Positions 16,817 through 24,631 of a DNA stretch of 42,575 nucleotides are shown here, one piece after another (position 1 is the first letter of the stretch; each line of letters opens with the position of its first letter). This DNA is from a virus: positions 1 to 42,575 of IMG/VR virus record IMGVR_UViG_3300040801_000735; one strand, 5' to 3'. Both the position numbers and the translations under genes were made by a program. The notes below the pieces were generated by a model. That model saw nothing but the letters and a program-made list of their open reading frames with translations. It did not search any database and was not told where the DNA came from.

Positions 16817-17312
16817 TCTTCCATCTATCCAGGAAGCTATAGTCATGCAGAACATTCACTTGGTAGTACAGTAGGTGCCGAGTTGCATCATTAGCATGAG
16901 GTGCTCCTGGACGCCACAAACCAAGTCGCTTGATCTTACTATCAGACACAAAACCTTTAGCACTGGCAGGTGTCTGCAAAGCAATTGACACTCGACTGGT
17001 GTTCATAGTAGCAAAGAGTTTAGCGACACCAATATACTCTAAGCTGTCTAGAACAATATTAGCGCGCTGCCTGCCTTGCCGAAATTGAAACGACTCTACT
17101 ACAAGGTGCAGATGCTGTGTACTATCACGCCAATCGAGTAATGCATCCCATAGCTTCTTGTGATGCTGCTCGGGTCCTATTTGGCCGGCAGTGTAGACGT
17201 AGTCTTCGTTGACACGCAAGCTGCCACGTTCATCAATCGATTGGGCAACCTCCTTTATCTCACAACATGCCCAACCAGTTGTACCTCCAGGATCTAGTGC
17301 TACAATCAACAT
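16812..17312 (-). CDS. RuvC-like Holliday junction resolvase
   Basis: A 166-residue RNase H-fold nuclease. It begins LIVALDPGGTTGWA (Asp7), has a strand LHLVVESF with Glu73, and ends with PHANDATRHLLYY (Asp142), the acidic residues expected in RuvC-type enzymes. It would cut branched DNA before packaging. It is the last minus-strand gene before the convergent terminator. Repeat element copy B lies directly upstream and provides a likely promoter. Confidence 0.8.
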   Translation of the reverse strand: MLIVALDPGGTTGWACCEIKEVAQSIDERGSLRVNEDYVYTAGQIGPEQHHKKLWDALLDWRDSTQHLHLVVESFQFRQGRQRANIVLDSLEYIGVAKLFATMNTSRVSIALQTPASAKGFVSDSKIKRLGLWRPGAPHANDATRHLLYYQVNVLHDYSFLDRWKS

Positions 17313-17324
17313 GATGTCTACTCC

Positions 17325-17438
17325 CTGTGGTCTCTGTAACTCCGTGAAGCGCTTAGACTCCTGTTAGACTTTTGCCCCGTATCCTTATATTAGGGGAGTC
17401 GGGAAACTCAGTCTAACAAGAGTCTAAGCACGTTAGAC
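17325..17438. promoter_or_regulatory. Repeat element copy B with candidate overlapping promoters
   Basis: Contains CTGTGGT (17325), TTAGAC at 17353 and 17364, a 41-base spacer, GTCTAA at 17411 and 17422, and TTAGAC at 17433. The inner arms TTAGACTCCTGTTAGAC and GTCTAACAAGAGTCTAA are inverted with one mismatch. In the spacer TTAGAC is followed 16 bases later by TATATT on the plus strand, and 18 bases later by TAATAT on the minus strand. The minus-strand promoter would serve the resolvase. Copy B lacks the two outer left half-sites seen in A and C. Confidence 0.8.
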
Positions 17439-17455
17439 TTTAAGTGAGACCAATC

Positions 17456-17764
17456 TCACTCGTTTACAAGAGAGTTCACGTAGTCCAGCTCTGCTTGTAG
17501 TTCTTCGATACGCGCCTCGAGGGTAGCTTTACGTCGACGTAGGCTAGCCTTTCCCTTCTTGATCACCTTGATGTTACTAGGTGCAAGGTTTCGCCTATTG
17601 CCATCTACGAACTTCGTACGCTCATCTTCTGCAAGCGAGCGACCTAGTTCCTGCTCTGCAATGATGTGATGCGTTAGACGCCAACCCTCTGTCGTCTTAG
17701 TGTAGTGGTAGCCATTAGGAGCTACACGCGTATCTCCAACCCTCGACTGCCTACCTTTAGCCAT
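17456..17764 (-). CDS. HNH-like protein with degenerate motif
   Basis: A 102-residue protein from the ATG at 17764 with AGGAGG upstream. The centre follows the HNH frame: LTHHIIAEQELGRSL, then a DGNRRNLAPSNIKV stretch. However, the usual second His pair before DGN is replaced by Lys-Phe (TKFVDGN), so cleavage activity is doubtful. The C-terminus is a basic coiled coil (RRRKATLEARIEELQAELDY). It may be a DNA-binding protein derived from an HNH nuclease. Confidence 0.65.
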   Translation of the reverse strand: MAKGRQSRVGDTRVAPNGYHYTKTTEGWRLTHHIIAEQELGRSLAEDERTKFVDGNRRNLAPSNIKVIKKGKASLRRRKATLEARIEELQAELDYVNSLVNE

Positions 17765-18026
17765 TTCGCCTCCTAGTAGAATACCAAATACTAACCCAAT
17801 CATCAACCTGCACGAAATCGTAGATGCTAGTACGCTTATGCACGTAGACAGGTTCAGGGAATCCTGTAACCTTTCTCCGCTCAGCCCAGCGATGCATTCG
17901 GCTCTCTGGGATGCCTAGACGCTCAGCTGCATCCGTAAGTGTACACATCTTCGTAATTCGCATTGTCGCTGAGTAGTCCAATGAGCTCTTCGACATCTGC
18001 GGATATTCAGGCGGCACTGAGATCAC
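17757..18026 (-). CDS. MerR/excisionase-type HTH protein
   Basis: An 89-residue protein with a small winged-helix DNA-binding pattern: LTDAAERLGIPESRMHRWAE followed by FPEPVYVHKRTSIYDF. This is the layout of excisionase and AlpA/MerR-like helix-turn-helix proteins. The GTG start at 18026 has AGGAAAGAG upstream and overlaps the polymerase stop by 20 bases; internal ATG starts are possible. A regulator or DNA-bending protein is likely. Confidence 0.7.
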   Translation of the reverse strand: MISVPPEYPQMSKSSLDYSATMRITKMCTLTDAAERLGIPESRMHRWAERRKVTGFPEPVYVHKRTSIYDFVQVDDWVSIWYSTRRRNG

Positions 18027-20370
18027 CCCAACTCTTTCCTACTTCCACGTCTACCTTAAACTGAATGTAGTCACCAACAATGTTAGCCGCTGAGCCAATC
18101 ATCTCCTCTGTTAGAATGTCAGCCATCCACTGCTGACGCTCAGCTGGTCCTTCAAGCAGGATGGAGTCGTGTACGATATTACGAACGAAACAACCTGTAC
18201 CTACAAGCTGCGGTCTAATAGCTACCATAGCATTTAGGCAGATATCCGATGCTGTTGATTGCGGAAGAAAAGCAAGAGCCTCTTTCTCCAACTCTTCCCG
18301 GTTCTCCTTGGTAATGAGGTAGAAACGCCTATGTCTTCCGAAGGGAGATATCAGGTCTTCTCCTCTATGGATACGCCGCAGTACATCTTTACGGAACTCT
18401 ACAATCTCCGGGATGACATCGAAGAAGCGTTCGCGCATAGCCTTAGCTTCATTAACAGGCAGGCCATACTCTCTGGCGATGCTGTACTCCGTGCGTCCGT
18501 AGTTCAAGCCGTACACAAAGGCCTTAACTCTAATACGCAGTTCCTTCCAATCTTCAGGTGACATCAGTTCCTTCCTCGCACCTGGGTACAAGATAGGTGT
18601 CAGATCGTCAAAGACGTCAACCTGTCCATCATTGAAGATTTGCGTAAAGTACTGATCACCAGCTAGCCAAGCCAGGACTCGCAATTCTGCTTGACCATAG
18701 TCTGCTTGGACAAAAATGTTACTCTCTTTCGTAGGAACGTACATACGACGCATACGCTTGTCTCGAGGAACATTCTGGAGATTGGGATTGCGACAAGATA
18801 GACGTCCTGTAGTAGTTCCATGAAGGAGGAAGGTTGGATGGACTCTTCCTGCTCTGGCACGTTTCCTGACTCCCTTCACGTAGGTACTAAACTGCTTATG
18901 CTCGAACCTGTAATGCAACAAAGCATCGATGAAGTCCTTACGCGGATCACCTTCAAGACGCTCTCGCAGTCCTTCTAGTGTTTCCGCGTTGGTAGAATCT
19001 ACCGTAATATTCATTGCTGCTAGTGCTTCTTTGACTTGCTTAGGCGATCGAGGGTTTAGAGATTCCACCTTTCCGCCAGTTGTACGCGCCGTGACTTCAT
19101 CAAGCGTCTGTTCAAGCGCCTGTAGTCTTGCTGTAAATTGTTCAGTGAGCTCGTCGATGTATCGGAGGTCAACTCCGATGCCGTTGTACTCCACGAAGAT
19201 AAGCTCCTGACTAGCTCTAAGAAGCATGTCATGCACAGGCCTGAGTTGTTGCGCATCCAGACGGGTAACGAACATCTGGAACAGCGCGAATGTACAGCAC
19301 ACGTCGAAGGCATTATAGCGATAAAGAACGTCTCGCGGGATAACACCATAACCATCGTTTGGTCCGACATACCGTTTAATCTCCTCGTCATAGCGCGGGG
19401 CACCTAGAAACTCAACAGCCATATGCTTCAGACCGTGAACGCCCTGACGCTCATCAAGACAGTAAGAAGCTAGCATAGTGTCGAAGAACAGCTTCTGTTT
19501 GCCTATATGGGGTAGCAATCCTGCTAGATCAAACTTACCATTCTGGGCGATAAGCTTCTTGCTCTTTGCCAACTCGGAAAGCGCGTCCATGACATCTTCA
19601 GAACCACAGGCCGTTTCTCCGATGACGATGGCCTTATTACGTGCATAAGCAAGTCCGACACATAGTAGATGGTAGTTCTGGGGGTGGTCGAATGACTTGT
19701 CCTTGTCGATATCGACCTCGATGTCTATAGCAACATATTCTCTCGGATCGTCCCGCAATGAATGAAGAGCCGCAATAGCTTCTCTTGGATCTTCGAAGAC
19801 GCGGTAGTCTGGAGTTTCCCAACGCGGTGGCTGAGAGAAGAGCTTCCCGATATCCGTGACCATGTCAGGAAACATCTCTGCTCTGCGAAGGCAGGCGGCG
19901 GGATGAAATGTAGGGACAATTCGGTGTCCTTCTTTATTGTACCGTCCTGGTCCCACACGTAGCTTTGTGACTCCTTCTCGACTTCCAAGAAGGGACTGGG
20001 TAGCGGTATTTCCCAGAGCCGCCACTTCAGTGACATTTGCCTCTTCCAGCTCTTGGAAGAGCCTCGGCCTACAGGCGAGAATAGCGGTCTGGGCTGGTGT
20101 GGCGTTGTCTGGTGGTCTACATGCAACCGCATTGCCTAGAAACACCTCTTCCCTTGAGGCTCCGTAATGAGCCAATACTCTGTCCAGAAGCTGTCCGCTT
20201 GGACCGACAAATGGTTCGCCCTTCCGAGCCTCTTGAAGCCCGCCAGCCTCTCCAATAAACGCATAACGACTCTCTCCTGTCTTAGCTGGACGAGATGGGA
20301 TGAACTTTCCTACCTCGTAGAGCGGACACTCTTCACACTTGGCGGCTGGATGTTTACGTTGAACTTCCAT
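18007..20370 (-). CDS. Family-4 UDG-like domain fused to family A DNA polymerase (SPO1 type)
   Basis: A 787-residue replicative polymerase from the ATG at 20370. Residues 1-185 are a family-4 uracil-DNA-glycosylase-like domain: GEPFVGPSGQLLD, FHPA near 155, and Cys12, Cys15, Cys84 and Cys100 spaced for a 4Fe-4S cluster. A 3'-5' exonuclease follows (Asp216/Glu218 in DIEVD; QNGKFDLAG; YNAFD). The polymerase part has motif A DYGQAELRVLA near 556, motif B around FVYGLNYGRTEYS and motif C VHDS near 734, with Ser in place of the usual Glu. The architecture is known from phage SPO1. The UDG motif GEAGG differs from the usual GEAPG. The gene lies just after the DpdA-like gene. Confidence 0.9.
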   Translation of the reverse strand: MEVQRKHPAAKCEECPLYEVGKFIPSRPAKTGESRYAFIGEAGGLQEARKGEPFVGPSGQLLDRVLAHYGASREEVFLGNAVACRPPDNATPAQTAILACRPRLFQELEEANVTEVAALGNTATQSLLGSREGVTKLRVGPGRYNKEGHRIVPTFHPAACLRRAEMFPDMVTDIGKLFSQPPRWETPDYRVFEDPREAIAALHSLRDDPREYVAIDIEVDIDKDKSFDHPQNYHLLCVGLAYARNKAIVIGETACGSEDVMDALSELAKSKKLIAQNGKFDLAGLLPHIGKQKLFFDTMLASYCLDERQGVHGLKHMAVEFLGAPRYDEEIKRYVGPNDGYGVIPRDVLYRYNAFDVCCTFALFQMFVTRLDAQQLRPVHDMLLRASQELIFVEYNGIGVDLRYIDELTEQFTARLQALEQTLDEVTARTTGGKVESLNPRSPKQVKEALAAMNITVDSTNAETLEGLRERLEGDPRKDFIDALLHYRFEHKQFSTYVKGVRKRARAGRVHPTFLLHGTTTGRLSCRNPNLQNVPRDKRMRRMYVPTKESNIFVQADYGQAELRVLAWLAGDQYFTQIFNDGQVDVFDDLTPILYPGARKELMSPEDWKELRIRVKAFVYGLNYGRTEYSIAREYGLPVNEAKAMRERFFDVIPEIVEFRKDVLRRIHRGEDLISPFGRHRRFYLITKENREELEKEALAFLPQSTASDICLNAMVAIRPQLVGTGCFVRNIVHDSILLEGPAERQQWMADILTEEMIGSAANIVGDYIQFKVDVEVGKSWGDLSAA

Positions 20371-20372
20371 TG

Positions 20373-21125
20373 CTACCCCCAACTTAGGAAGTCTTGCACG
20401 TTGAAGTTGATGGTGTTGTGCTGCGATGCTGATAGATCCTTGACGCCAAAGTAGCTATAGGACCTACCAAAAGAACGTTCAGAATGCAGCAGCCAATTAT
20501 TCATCCCGTATACGTAGGGCGCTGACGTATCCATACCGCGCACGTTCGGATGCCGAGAAGCATACGAGCCTTCTCTAATCCAAAGAGGACTAGCACCTAG
20601 AAAGTGCATTGGAATAGCTGCCAGATATTCAGCCAGCTTCAGCCTGATAGCGGGGTCGTGACAAGTCTCCAAGAGATGACGCGGGACACCCCAGACACCA
20701 ATGAACCCTTCCTTGTCTAGATCCATTGCAACGCGAACGAAAGCTGTAATCTGCGACCAGCTTCTACCCTGAATGACAGCCATGTAGTTAAAGGGCGAGT
20801 CTTGTGGGCGCTCATACCTAGTCCGGAGGAAGTCTAGAGCGTGATCAAGGCGCTCTAGAGTCGACTCCATGCCTCTCAGCTCGTCAGGCAGAACAACCTC
20901 ATTCACCTGGTAGTGTTCAGCTAATTCATGCAGACGTTCGATATCCCACTCATCCCCCTCAGCAGCACCGTTATCCAAGATGACGTACTGATCCTGGTCT
21001 ACGCAGTGTCCCTTATACGTGACACTGTAATCCCAGTTCGTTACCAGCTGGGGAAGCATAAGCTGATAGTCTGTCCTCTTAGTATCCTGGAGGCGTAGAA
21101 ACGGTGGAATCAGAGCTGTCTTCAC
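20373..21125 (-). CDS. dpdA: DpdA-like DNA guanine transglycosylase
   Basis: A 250-residue TGT-superfamily protein that would exchange guanine in DNA for a 7-deazaguanine base. Visible motifs are ILDNGAAEG (Asp51), LPDELRG, AVIQG, GVWGVPR, HFLGAS and VRGMDTSAP (Asp199), the pattern of phage DpdA proteins. It is shorter than tRNA TGTs and lacks their C-terminal zinc site. GTG start with AGGAGG upstream. Its placement with queC, queD, queE and folE makes DNA rather than tRNA the likely target. The subfamily (DpdA1, 2 or 3) cannot be assigned by eye. Confidence 0.85.
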   Translation of the reverse strand: MKTALIPPFLRLQDTKRTDYQLMLPQLVTNWDYSVTYKGHCVDQDQYVILDNGAAEGDEWDIERLHELAEHYQVNEVVLPDELRGMESTLERLDHALDFLRTRYERPQDSPFNYMAVIQGRSWSQITAFVRVAMDLDKEGFIGVWGVPRHLLETCHDPAIRLKLAEYLAAIPMHFLGASPLWIREGSYASRHPNVRGMDTSAPYVYGMNNWLLHSERSFGRSYSYFGVKDLSASQHNTINFNVQDFLSWG

Positions 21126-21466
21126 TAGTCCTCCTTGGTAGCTGTAACGTACGTAACTGTATGCGCACCAACAAGCTGCTGTAGCAAGATGTCGACATTG
21201 TCTATAAGTATATGACGATCATGCGGTTGACCGTAAAGGCCTCGACGCAAGAGATCCGCGTAAGTGATAATTCGCTTGGCTCTATCTTCTTGAGCACGCT
21301 GAGCCTGAGAGCCTTTCAGTTCAACAACAAGAGGCAGCAGTTTCTTGAGGAGGCGACCCCGTTCCTGCTCGCTATGCACTACCAAAATAGCCTTCGGATC
21401 TTCTATTAACATATGCAGAAGATCCGTCGTCTTACCTTCACCTCTACCACGGATATCGAATCTCAT
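21125..21466 (-). CDS. Mini P-loop protein, possible small ATPase
   Basis: A 113-residue protein with a Walker A-like loop near the N-terminus (GRGEGKTTDLLHML), a VHSEQERGRLLKKLL segment, a Walker B-like ILIDNVD and a sensor-like TYVTATK at the end. The loop lacks the first Gly of a classic Walker A. The whole ASCE core seems compressed into one small domain. The ATG at 21466 overlaps the previous stop (ATGA). It lies directly upstream of the DpdA-like gene and may assist it; no family recognised. Confidence 0.65.
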   Translation of the reverse strand: MRFDIRGRGEGKTTDLLHMLIEDPKAILVVHSEQERGRLLKKLLPLVVELKGSQAQRAQEDRAKRIITYADLLRRGLYGQPHDRHILIDNVDILLQQLVGAHTVTYVTATKED

Positions 21467-21759
21467 TGCCACCCTTCTCCTACACCACGAAACGCCTGGG
21501 CACCAATCTGATCTGAAGGATCGATTCCTGCCTCTTGAACTCTGCGCTCCATCATCATGAGCTTGACAGCTTCCATACGTGCGTAGTTAGCCAAGTCAGC
21601 TAGTTCCTCAACCATCATACGCACAACATCGTTATCCAAGAAGGCAATAGGCCCATACTCCTCGGAGCCCCGTTCATGTCGATGTACGCAGAGACCGTCA
21701 AACATCTCTGCCAGCTCGTTGATCTCTCGCATTGCCTCTGTCAACTCAGGCCTCGGCAT
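21463..21759 (-). CDS. MazG-like helical protein (second)
   Basis: A 98-residue helical protein with the pattern VRMMVEELADLANYARMEAV, the EExxD-like helix seen in all-alpha NTP pyrophosphohydrolases, preceded by REINELAEMFDGLC. GGAG lies upstream of the ATG at 21759, which overlaps the previous gene. It may pair with the neighbouring MazG-like protein to clean up nucleotide pools. Classification is tentative. Confidence 0.6.
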   Translation of the reverse strand: MPRPELTEAMREINELAEMFDGLCVHRHERGSEEYGPIAFLDNDVVRMMVEELADLANYARMEAVKLMMMERRVQEAGIDPSDQIGAQAFRGVGEGWQ

Positions 21760-22066
21760 TTCCGAATCTCCTCTCGTTCTCAGCACGCTTCTGTTCGTAC
21801 GACTTATCCAGGTCTACGCCCAACAACGCTGCAAGGTTGAGCACGTAGATGTAGACATCAGTCAGCTCCATGATAGCCTTATGACGCCACACAGCCTCGT
21901 TCAGATCGATTGAACCTCTATCAGCCTTCTTAATCAGGTTGGCAAGCTCACCTACCTCTCCAGTCAGACCTAGCATATGGTGTACGACACTGTGTGCTAC
22001 TGAAGGAAACCATCGTTCGGAGTCCTTGATGCACTCCAGTGTGCGCTTGCCTGCCTCACTCAACAT
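21746..22066 (-). CDS. MazG-like nucleotide pyrophosphohydrolase
   Basis: A 106-residue all-alpha protein. LTGEVGELANLIKKADRG gives the ExxE metal motif and MELTDVYIYVLNLAALLGVD the ExxD helix; KRAENERRF near the C-terminus is also typical. These enzymes hydrolyse NTPs or dNTPs to monophosphates. Start at the ATG at 22066, 9 bases after GGAGG. In this cluster it may adjust dNTP pools during base modification. Confidence 0.8.
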   Translation of the reverse strand: MLSEAGKRTLECIKDSERWFPSVAHSVVHHMLGLTGEVGELANLIKKADRGSIDLNEAVWRHKAIMELTDVYIYVLNLAALLGVDLDKSYEQKRAENERRFGNAEA

Positions 22067-22223
22067 CTCGACCATCCTCCATCGCGACGATCATGTAATA
22101 GCGGCCCTCTGGTTTAGGCTCATTAGTAACATGGTGAATAGCTATCTTATCGCCTGGCCAGACAAGCTCTACGCCATCATTCAGCTCCAGACGCAGGTAG
22201 CGTACATTCTCAACCAGAGGCAT
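22056..22223 (-). CDS. 55-residue protein between folE and the MazG-like gene
   Basis: Reads MPLVENVRYLRLELNDGVEL, continues with VWPGDKIAIHHVTNE, and ends with a strand YYMIVAMEDGRDVE. It looks like a small SH3-like or beta-barrel domain. It starts one base before the folE stop and overlaps the MazG-like gene, so it is embedded in the operon. Function unknown. Confidence 0.6.
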   Translation of the reverse strand: MPLVENVRYLRLELNDGVELVWPGDKIAIHHVTNEPKPEGRYYMIVAMEDGRDVE

Positions 22224-22807
22224 TAGGCCCTCCGAATGTGCTGAAGGAATTCCGCCTTAGCTGTACGAGAGTGATCTGCGAATACACCGCGCATAGCGGC
22301 TGTTGTTGTTCTAGCTCCAGGAACCTGAACACCTCGCATCGTCATGCAGAGATGCTCCGCCTCCATAACGACTGCCAAGCCCTTAGGCTCCAGATGCTCC
22401 TCTAGATAGTCTGCAATCGCGATCGTCAGGTGCTCTTGCACCCACAGACCCTTTGCGGTCTCACGAACGACTCGTGCAAACTTGCTCAAGCCTACGAGGA
22501 GCTGATCAGGCACATAAGCAACGTGGGCGACACCGAAGAAGGGGATGATATGATGGTTGCAGAAGGTATAGAACTCGATGTCCTTAACTACAACCATCTC
22601 GTCCACCTCCTCAGTGTTACTGAACGTTGTGAACTTAATCTCTGCCGGGGTCGTCAACTCGCGGAGCATCTTGACAAACCTTGTAGGTGTGTCGTAACCG
22701 TGCTCACTGTCGACGTCGAGCCCTGTGGTTCTCTGGAGCAGCTCAGAGGCGATTTCCTCATCGGAAAGTTCGCGCTCAGGCCAGTCACCATCGACAAGCT
22801 GTGCCAT
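22223..22807 (-). CDS. folE: GTP cyclohydrolase I
   Basis: A 194-residue enzyme making dihydroneopterin triphosphate from GTP, the first step of preQ0 synthesis. Visible motifs are GYDTPTRFVKML, FCNHHIIPFFG (Cys and His zinc ligands), VGLSKFARVV, QEHLTIAIADYL and HLCMTMRGVQVPGARTTT. The ATG at 22807 is preferred because GAGGGG lies just upstream; it follows the queE stop. Slightly short compared with bacterial FolE at the N-terminus, otherwise complete. Confidence 0.93.
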   Translation of the reverse strand: MAQLVDGDWPERELSDEEIASELLQRTTGLDVDSEHGYDTPTRFVKMLRELTTPAEIKFTTFSNTEEVDEMVVVKDIEFYTFCNHHIIPFFGVAHVAYVPDQLLVGLSKFARVVRETAKGLWVQEHLTIAIADYLEEHLEPKGLAVVMEAEHLCMTMRGVQVPGARTTTAAMRGVFADHSRTAKAEFLQHIRRA

Positions 22808-22808
22808 C

Positions 22809-23510
22809 TTAGATTCCCCTCTGCGTGCGATCCCACACATAGTTGTGTACCTGCATGTTGTGTCTCCACGGAAGATTCTCCTGGAGTACCCATTCGATCA
22901 GCTTGGCATCTGCCAGCTTACCCCACACCACACCGTAGTAGATGGGTATGTGCGTTAGTTTCTTAGCCCGTAGCTGGTCATAGACTTCAAGAGCCACTTC
23001 AAAGTCGTCTCTGCCAGTAATGGTGAACTTGATTGCATTGTGCCTGCCATAGTCCTTATTCATCCGGTTCAGGTTAAATGCATTCGCCCAACGCTCCTCA
23101 ACGTCGGTCGCTTCTCCTGATCCAGGAAGCTTCCAGTCCATGACGATATCTACATGCCAATACACACTACGAGGGTACAGGAGCGTTCCGTTAGAGAACA
23201 TCTCCATATGGTAGCCTGAATTGTCAAGAGTAGCAATCAGACCCTGCATTCCCGTACGTAGCTGCAACATAGGCTCTCCGCCGGTGAAGCAGATGTTATT
23301 CGTACAGAACTGCGTGATCCGCTCTGTCAATACTGTCTGTCCCGTTTCAATCCACTCTTGTCGGTAGTTCTTAGCATCGATGGCGTGCGGCGTATCGCAC
23401 GGCCACTTAGCACACTTCAGATTGCAGCCGCCAAAACGGACGAAGACTGTAGGTATGCCTACACGCGGCCCTTCACCCTGAACGGATAGGTAGACCTCAC
23501 TTACTCTCAT
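22809..23510 (-). CDS. queE: 7-carboxy-7-deazaguanine synthase (radical SAM)
   Basis: A 233-residue radical SAM enzyme converting carboxytetrahydropterin to 7-carboxy-7-deazaguanine. VQGEGPRVGIPTVFVRFGGC leads into the cluster-binding site Cys29, Cys33, Cys38, followed by FTGGEPML. The spacing is C-x3-C-x4-C rather than the common C-x3-C-x2-C. The ATG at 23510 has AGGAG 6 bases upstream and overlaps queD; a TTG 15 bases earlier is less likely. Confidence 0.9.
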   Translation of the reverse strand: MRVSEVYLSVQGEGPRVGIPTVFVRFGGCNLKCAKWPCDTPHAIDAKNYRQEWIETGQTVLTERITQFCTNNICFTGGEPMLQLRTGMQGLIATLDNSGYHMEMFSNGTLLYPRSVYWHVDIVMDWKLPGSGEATDVEERWANAFNLNRMNKDYGRHNAIKFTITGRDDFEVALEVYDQLRAKKLTHIPIYYGVVWGKLADAKLIEWVLQENLPWRHNMQVHNYVWDRTQRGI

Positions 23511-23994
23511 AGGACTCTCCTGCAAAGATGGCTACAGACGTAGGTGTCTCGTACACCTTGACGTACTCGACTTTGATGTCGTACCTTCCTGTTGGCGGTC
23601 CGAAGTGGATCTCTTCCGGAACGTTAAGTATAGCAGACATGTCATCGAAGATACTTCTGGCCATATTCTCAGCTGTAGGTACCCATCCCACAAGGATGAG
23701 TTTCATTCCATAACCATCCTCGCCGATAACTCGTTCCAGATCACCTAGCGGATCATCCGTATAAAGGATCATCCCATGATCATAGAGGTCGTGGACGTGC
23801 TTACTGAGGGCCTCTTTGATTCGACTGAAATCGATAACCATCCCTGTCTCTGCTCCAGATGATCGGAGTGGACCGGATACGCCAACCACCACTCGATACC
23901 GGTGTCCATGGAGATTCCAGCACTTGCTGTCGTGGTCTGGTACGCGATGCCCTGCATCGAACTCGATCTCCTTCTCAACAATGAACCTATCCAT
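23497..23994 (-). CDS. queD: 6-carboxytetrahydropterin synthase
   Basis: A 165-residue T-fold enzyme. Zinc ligands His16, His29 and His31 and catalytic Cys25 are visible in FDAGHR and KCWNLHGHRY; VIDFSRIK, YDHGMIL and PTAENMAR are further family motifs. It converts dihydroneopterin triphosphate to carboxytetrahydropterin, the second step of preQ0 synthesis. Start at ATG after AAGGAGCAGGTAA, which also encodes the end of the upstream gene. Confidence 0.92.
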   Translation of the reverse strand: MDRFIVEKEIEFDAGHRVPDHDSKCWNLHGHRYRVVVGVSGPLRSSGAETGMVIDFSRIKEALSKHVHDLYDHGMILYTDDPLGDLERVIGEDGYGMKLILVGWVPTAENMARSIFDDMSAILNVPEEIHFGPPTGRYDIKVEYVKVYETPTSVAIFAGESYESK

Positions 23995-24631
23995 TTACCT
24001 GCTCCTTCCCCTTTTCAGCAGCCTTTACGACCCTATCCCAACCTGGTAACGGTTTACGCTCATTGCCCCTGGGAACAAATCCAGAATCCGTTAGAGTGTA
24101 TTCTGTCTCTTTACCCTCCAGCATATTACAAAACTCTTCTGCCCACATCTGAGATGCCATCTGATGCTCTGCCGTTACCAGATTTTCATCGCGTGTCAGA
24201 GCAACAGTCTGCAGGACAGCACCGGCATCTCCTAGCAGCTGGCGCGAGCGAACCAGCGGAAAGAAGGAAACTTTCTTTCCACTAGCTACCTCGCGCACTG
24301 TAGGTACAGAACAACAGATTGCAGCGATGGGTTGATTAGCTTCATTCGCCTCTCTAACGTACTTAAGTACTTGATCATTCTTCCAGTAGGCTTCTGTATC
24401 TGCCATGTTTCCAGACACAATCATGAAACCATCGTACTGAGATGGATCATATGCTAGAACATCTGCAACAGTCTGTTTGATTCTGTTTGGCTGCATGGTG
24501 ATCTCATCCTGAATGATATAATCAGTAGAGATCAAGTTGAAGGTGTGTCCACGCTGCCTTAACACTCCGAGAGCTGTCCAGAGTTCATGTCCGTTATATC
24601 TTCGTGCACAGACAACAAGAACATGAGCCAT
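23987..24631 (-). CDS. DJ-1/PfpI-superfamily protein in the preQ0 cluster
   Basis: A 214-residue protein with a DJ-1/PfpI-type class-I amidotransferase fold: HVLVVCARRYNGHEL with Glu16 in the conserved acid position, YDGFMIVSGNMADTEAY, then the nucleophile elbow PIAAICCSVPT with Cys106. The usual AICHG is AICCS, so a second Cys replaces His. It sits between queD and an unknown gene and ends EKGKEQVNG, the same last residues as QueC. It might act on the preQ0 nitrile or its products (for example amide formation or hydrolysis), but this is inference. Confidence 0.75.
   Translation of the reverse strand: MAHVLVVCARRYNGHELWTALGVLRQRGHTFNLISTDYIIQDEITMQPNRIKQTVADVLAYDPSQYDGFMIVSGNMADTEAYWKNDQVLKYVREANEANQPIAAICCSVPTVREVASGKKVSFFPLVRSRQLLGDAGAVLQTVALTRDENLVTAEHQMASQMWAEEFCNMLEGKETEYTLTDSGFVPRGNERKPLPGWDRVVKAAEKGKEQVNG

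Noticed and set aside
22719-22727. CTGTGGT inside folE (and again near 245 in the repetitive gene)
   Set aside because: Inside conserved coding sequence with no GTCTAA half-sites nearby; chance matches to a 7-base word.
22223-22840. Longer folE start at 22840
   Set aside because: It would overlap queE and lacks a ribosome site; the ATG at 22807 has GAGGGG upstream.
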